From the NCBI GenBank assembly GCA_937920575.1, contig CAKZSF010000209.1, forward strand, positions 1-6,129: 6,129 nucleotides of DNA, written 5' to 3'. The translations under genes and the position numbers were made by a program. Origin of the DNA: an uncultured Sphingomonadaceae bacterium. Its GTDB lineage: Bacteria > Pseudomonadota > Alphaproteobacteria > Sphingomonadales > Sphingomonadaceae. Positions 5,782-6,129 of this stretch are shown in pieces. The stretch's first letter is position 1; each line of letters begins with the position of its first letter. The notes under the pieces are model-generated. The model was not told the origin of the DNA. It was given only the letters and a program-made list of their open reading frames with translations, and did no database searches.

Positions 5782-6045
5782 AGCGCACCGTCCCTCCCGG
5801 AACAGGTGTCGCGCGTTGCGGGACTGCGGCGAGCTGTTGTTCGAGCCATTCGGTACGCATATGGGCGAAGGCCAGCGCTTCGCCCGTTGGTGCCCAGCGC
5901 GGAGCGGTTAGGCGTACTTCCTTGCCATCGGGCGACAGTCGCAGCGTCAACCGTTTGGCGCGCGCATTGCGGTTGACCACGATAGGAACTTCGCGCCCCG
6001 AGAGCTCAATCGTCTGCGGTTTGTCCTGTCGTCTGAGCCAGTCGA

Positions 6046-6129
6046 TCATGTGTCCCAATCGACCAGATGATGCTCCAAAGGTCCAGCGTCGACCTCGCTT
6101 ATCACCCGTCCGGCGACGGAAATTCCGGC
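6046..6129 (-). CDS. 3' end of an unidentified gene, cut by the window edge
   Basis: An open frame of 27 codons enters from the right edge and ends at TGA (6048-6046), reading AGISVAGRVISEV and ending GPLEHHLVDWDT. The stop overlaps the ATG of the metallopeptidase gene by 4 bp (ATGA), a normal operon junction, which is the main support for it being coding. I do not recognise the family from this fragment. Confidence 0.5.
   Translation of the reverse strand, partial: AGISVAGRVISEVDAGPLEHHLVDWDT

Larger units (their letters stand above)
5119..6049 (-). pseudogene. YgjP/DUF45-type zinc metallopeptidase gene, frameshifted by an internal tandem duplication
   Basis: Family members are cytoplasmic proteins of about 230-240 residues with a C-terminal zinc peptidase domain; their substrates are poorly known. 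ATG 6049 overlaps the stop of the upstream gene (ATGA), supporting this start. The N-terminal part runs intact for 162 residues (IDWLRRQDKPQTIELSGREV near the start) to LSRA, then leaves frame, adds 12 foreign residues and stops at 5525. The C-terminal part continues in another frame to TAG at 5121-5119 and carries RRWGSCSTSGTVRINWRL and the zinc motif HEVAHIVHFDHSPAFH (HExxH at 5259-5245, third histidine at 5229-5227). The cause is a 208-bp tandem duplication (5366-5781). The 931-bp locus minus 208 gives 723 bp, exactly 240 codons plus stop, so removing one copy repairs the gene. As it stands, no product joins both halves. A C-terminal fragment could start at TTG 5622 or ATG 5427 and keep the zinc site; whether it is made is unknown. 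Confidence 0.85.

Noticed and set aside
5357..5783. CRISPR array or transposon as the explanation of the repeat
   Set aside because: There are only two directly adjacent units without spacers, they encode part of the host gene, and there are no terminal inverted repeats or transposase.

Overview
The window looks like a chromosomal stretch from an alphaproteobacterium, most likely a sphingomonad of the Erythrobacter/Altererythrobacter type. This rests on the high GC content, a DUF1134/EipA protein (an alphaproteobacterial envelope family), and protein sequences that resemble sphingomonad versions. I worked without a database, so the taxon is an inference.

Layout: (1) 3-164, minus strand: a tRNA-Ser(GCT) gene with a good sigma-70-type promoter. 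(2) 342-3017, plus strand: eipA (secreted DUF1134 protein), then a class-I PLP aromatic/aspartate aminotransferase preceded by an almost perfect 18-bp palindrome, then a GNAT acetyltransferase 13 bp downstream of it, probably translationally coupled. (3) 3031-6129, minus strand, convergent with block 2: reading right to left, the 3' end of an unidentified gene, a broken YgjP/DUF45-type zinc metallopeptidase gene, a small single-pass membrane protein, ribD and ribE. The last three are tightly packed (8-bp overlap, then 1-bp overlap) and look like one transcription unit. RibD performs the deamination and reduction steps and RibE the last step of riboflavin synthesis. The genes for the other steps are not in this window, and no FMN riboswitch is visible.

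The most notable structure is in the metallopeptidase gene. A 208-bp internal tandem duplication, flanked by the short direct repeat GCCCGCGA, shifts the frame. Removing one copy restores a continuous 240-codon gene. The two copies are about 5% different and the differences lean synonymous, so this is not simply a fresh duplication. It may be an old or recombinant event, or a mixed-strain assembly artefact. A second oddity is ribD, which has no ATG/GTG/TTG at its expected start; a Shine-Dalgarno-like GGAG is well placed for an AUC codon.

I found no CRISPR array, insertion sequence, phage gene or convincing new defence or biosynthetic system. Apart from the points above, this is ordinary housekeeping DNA.
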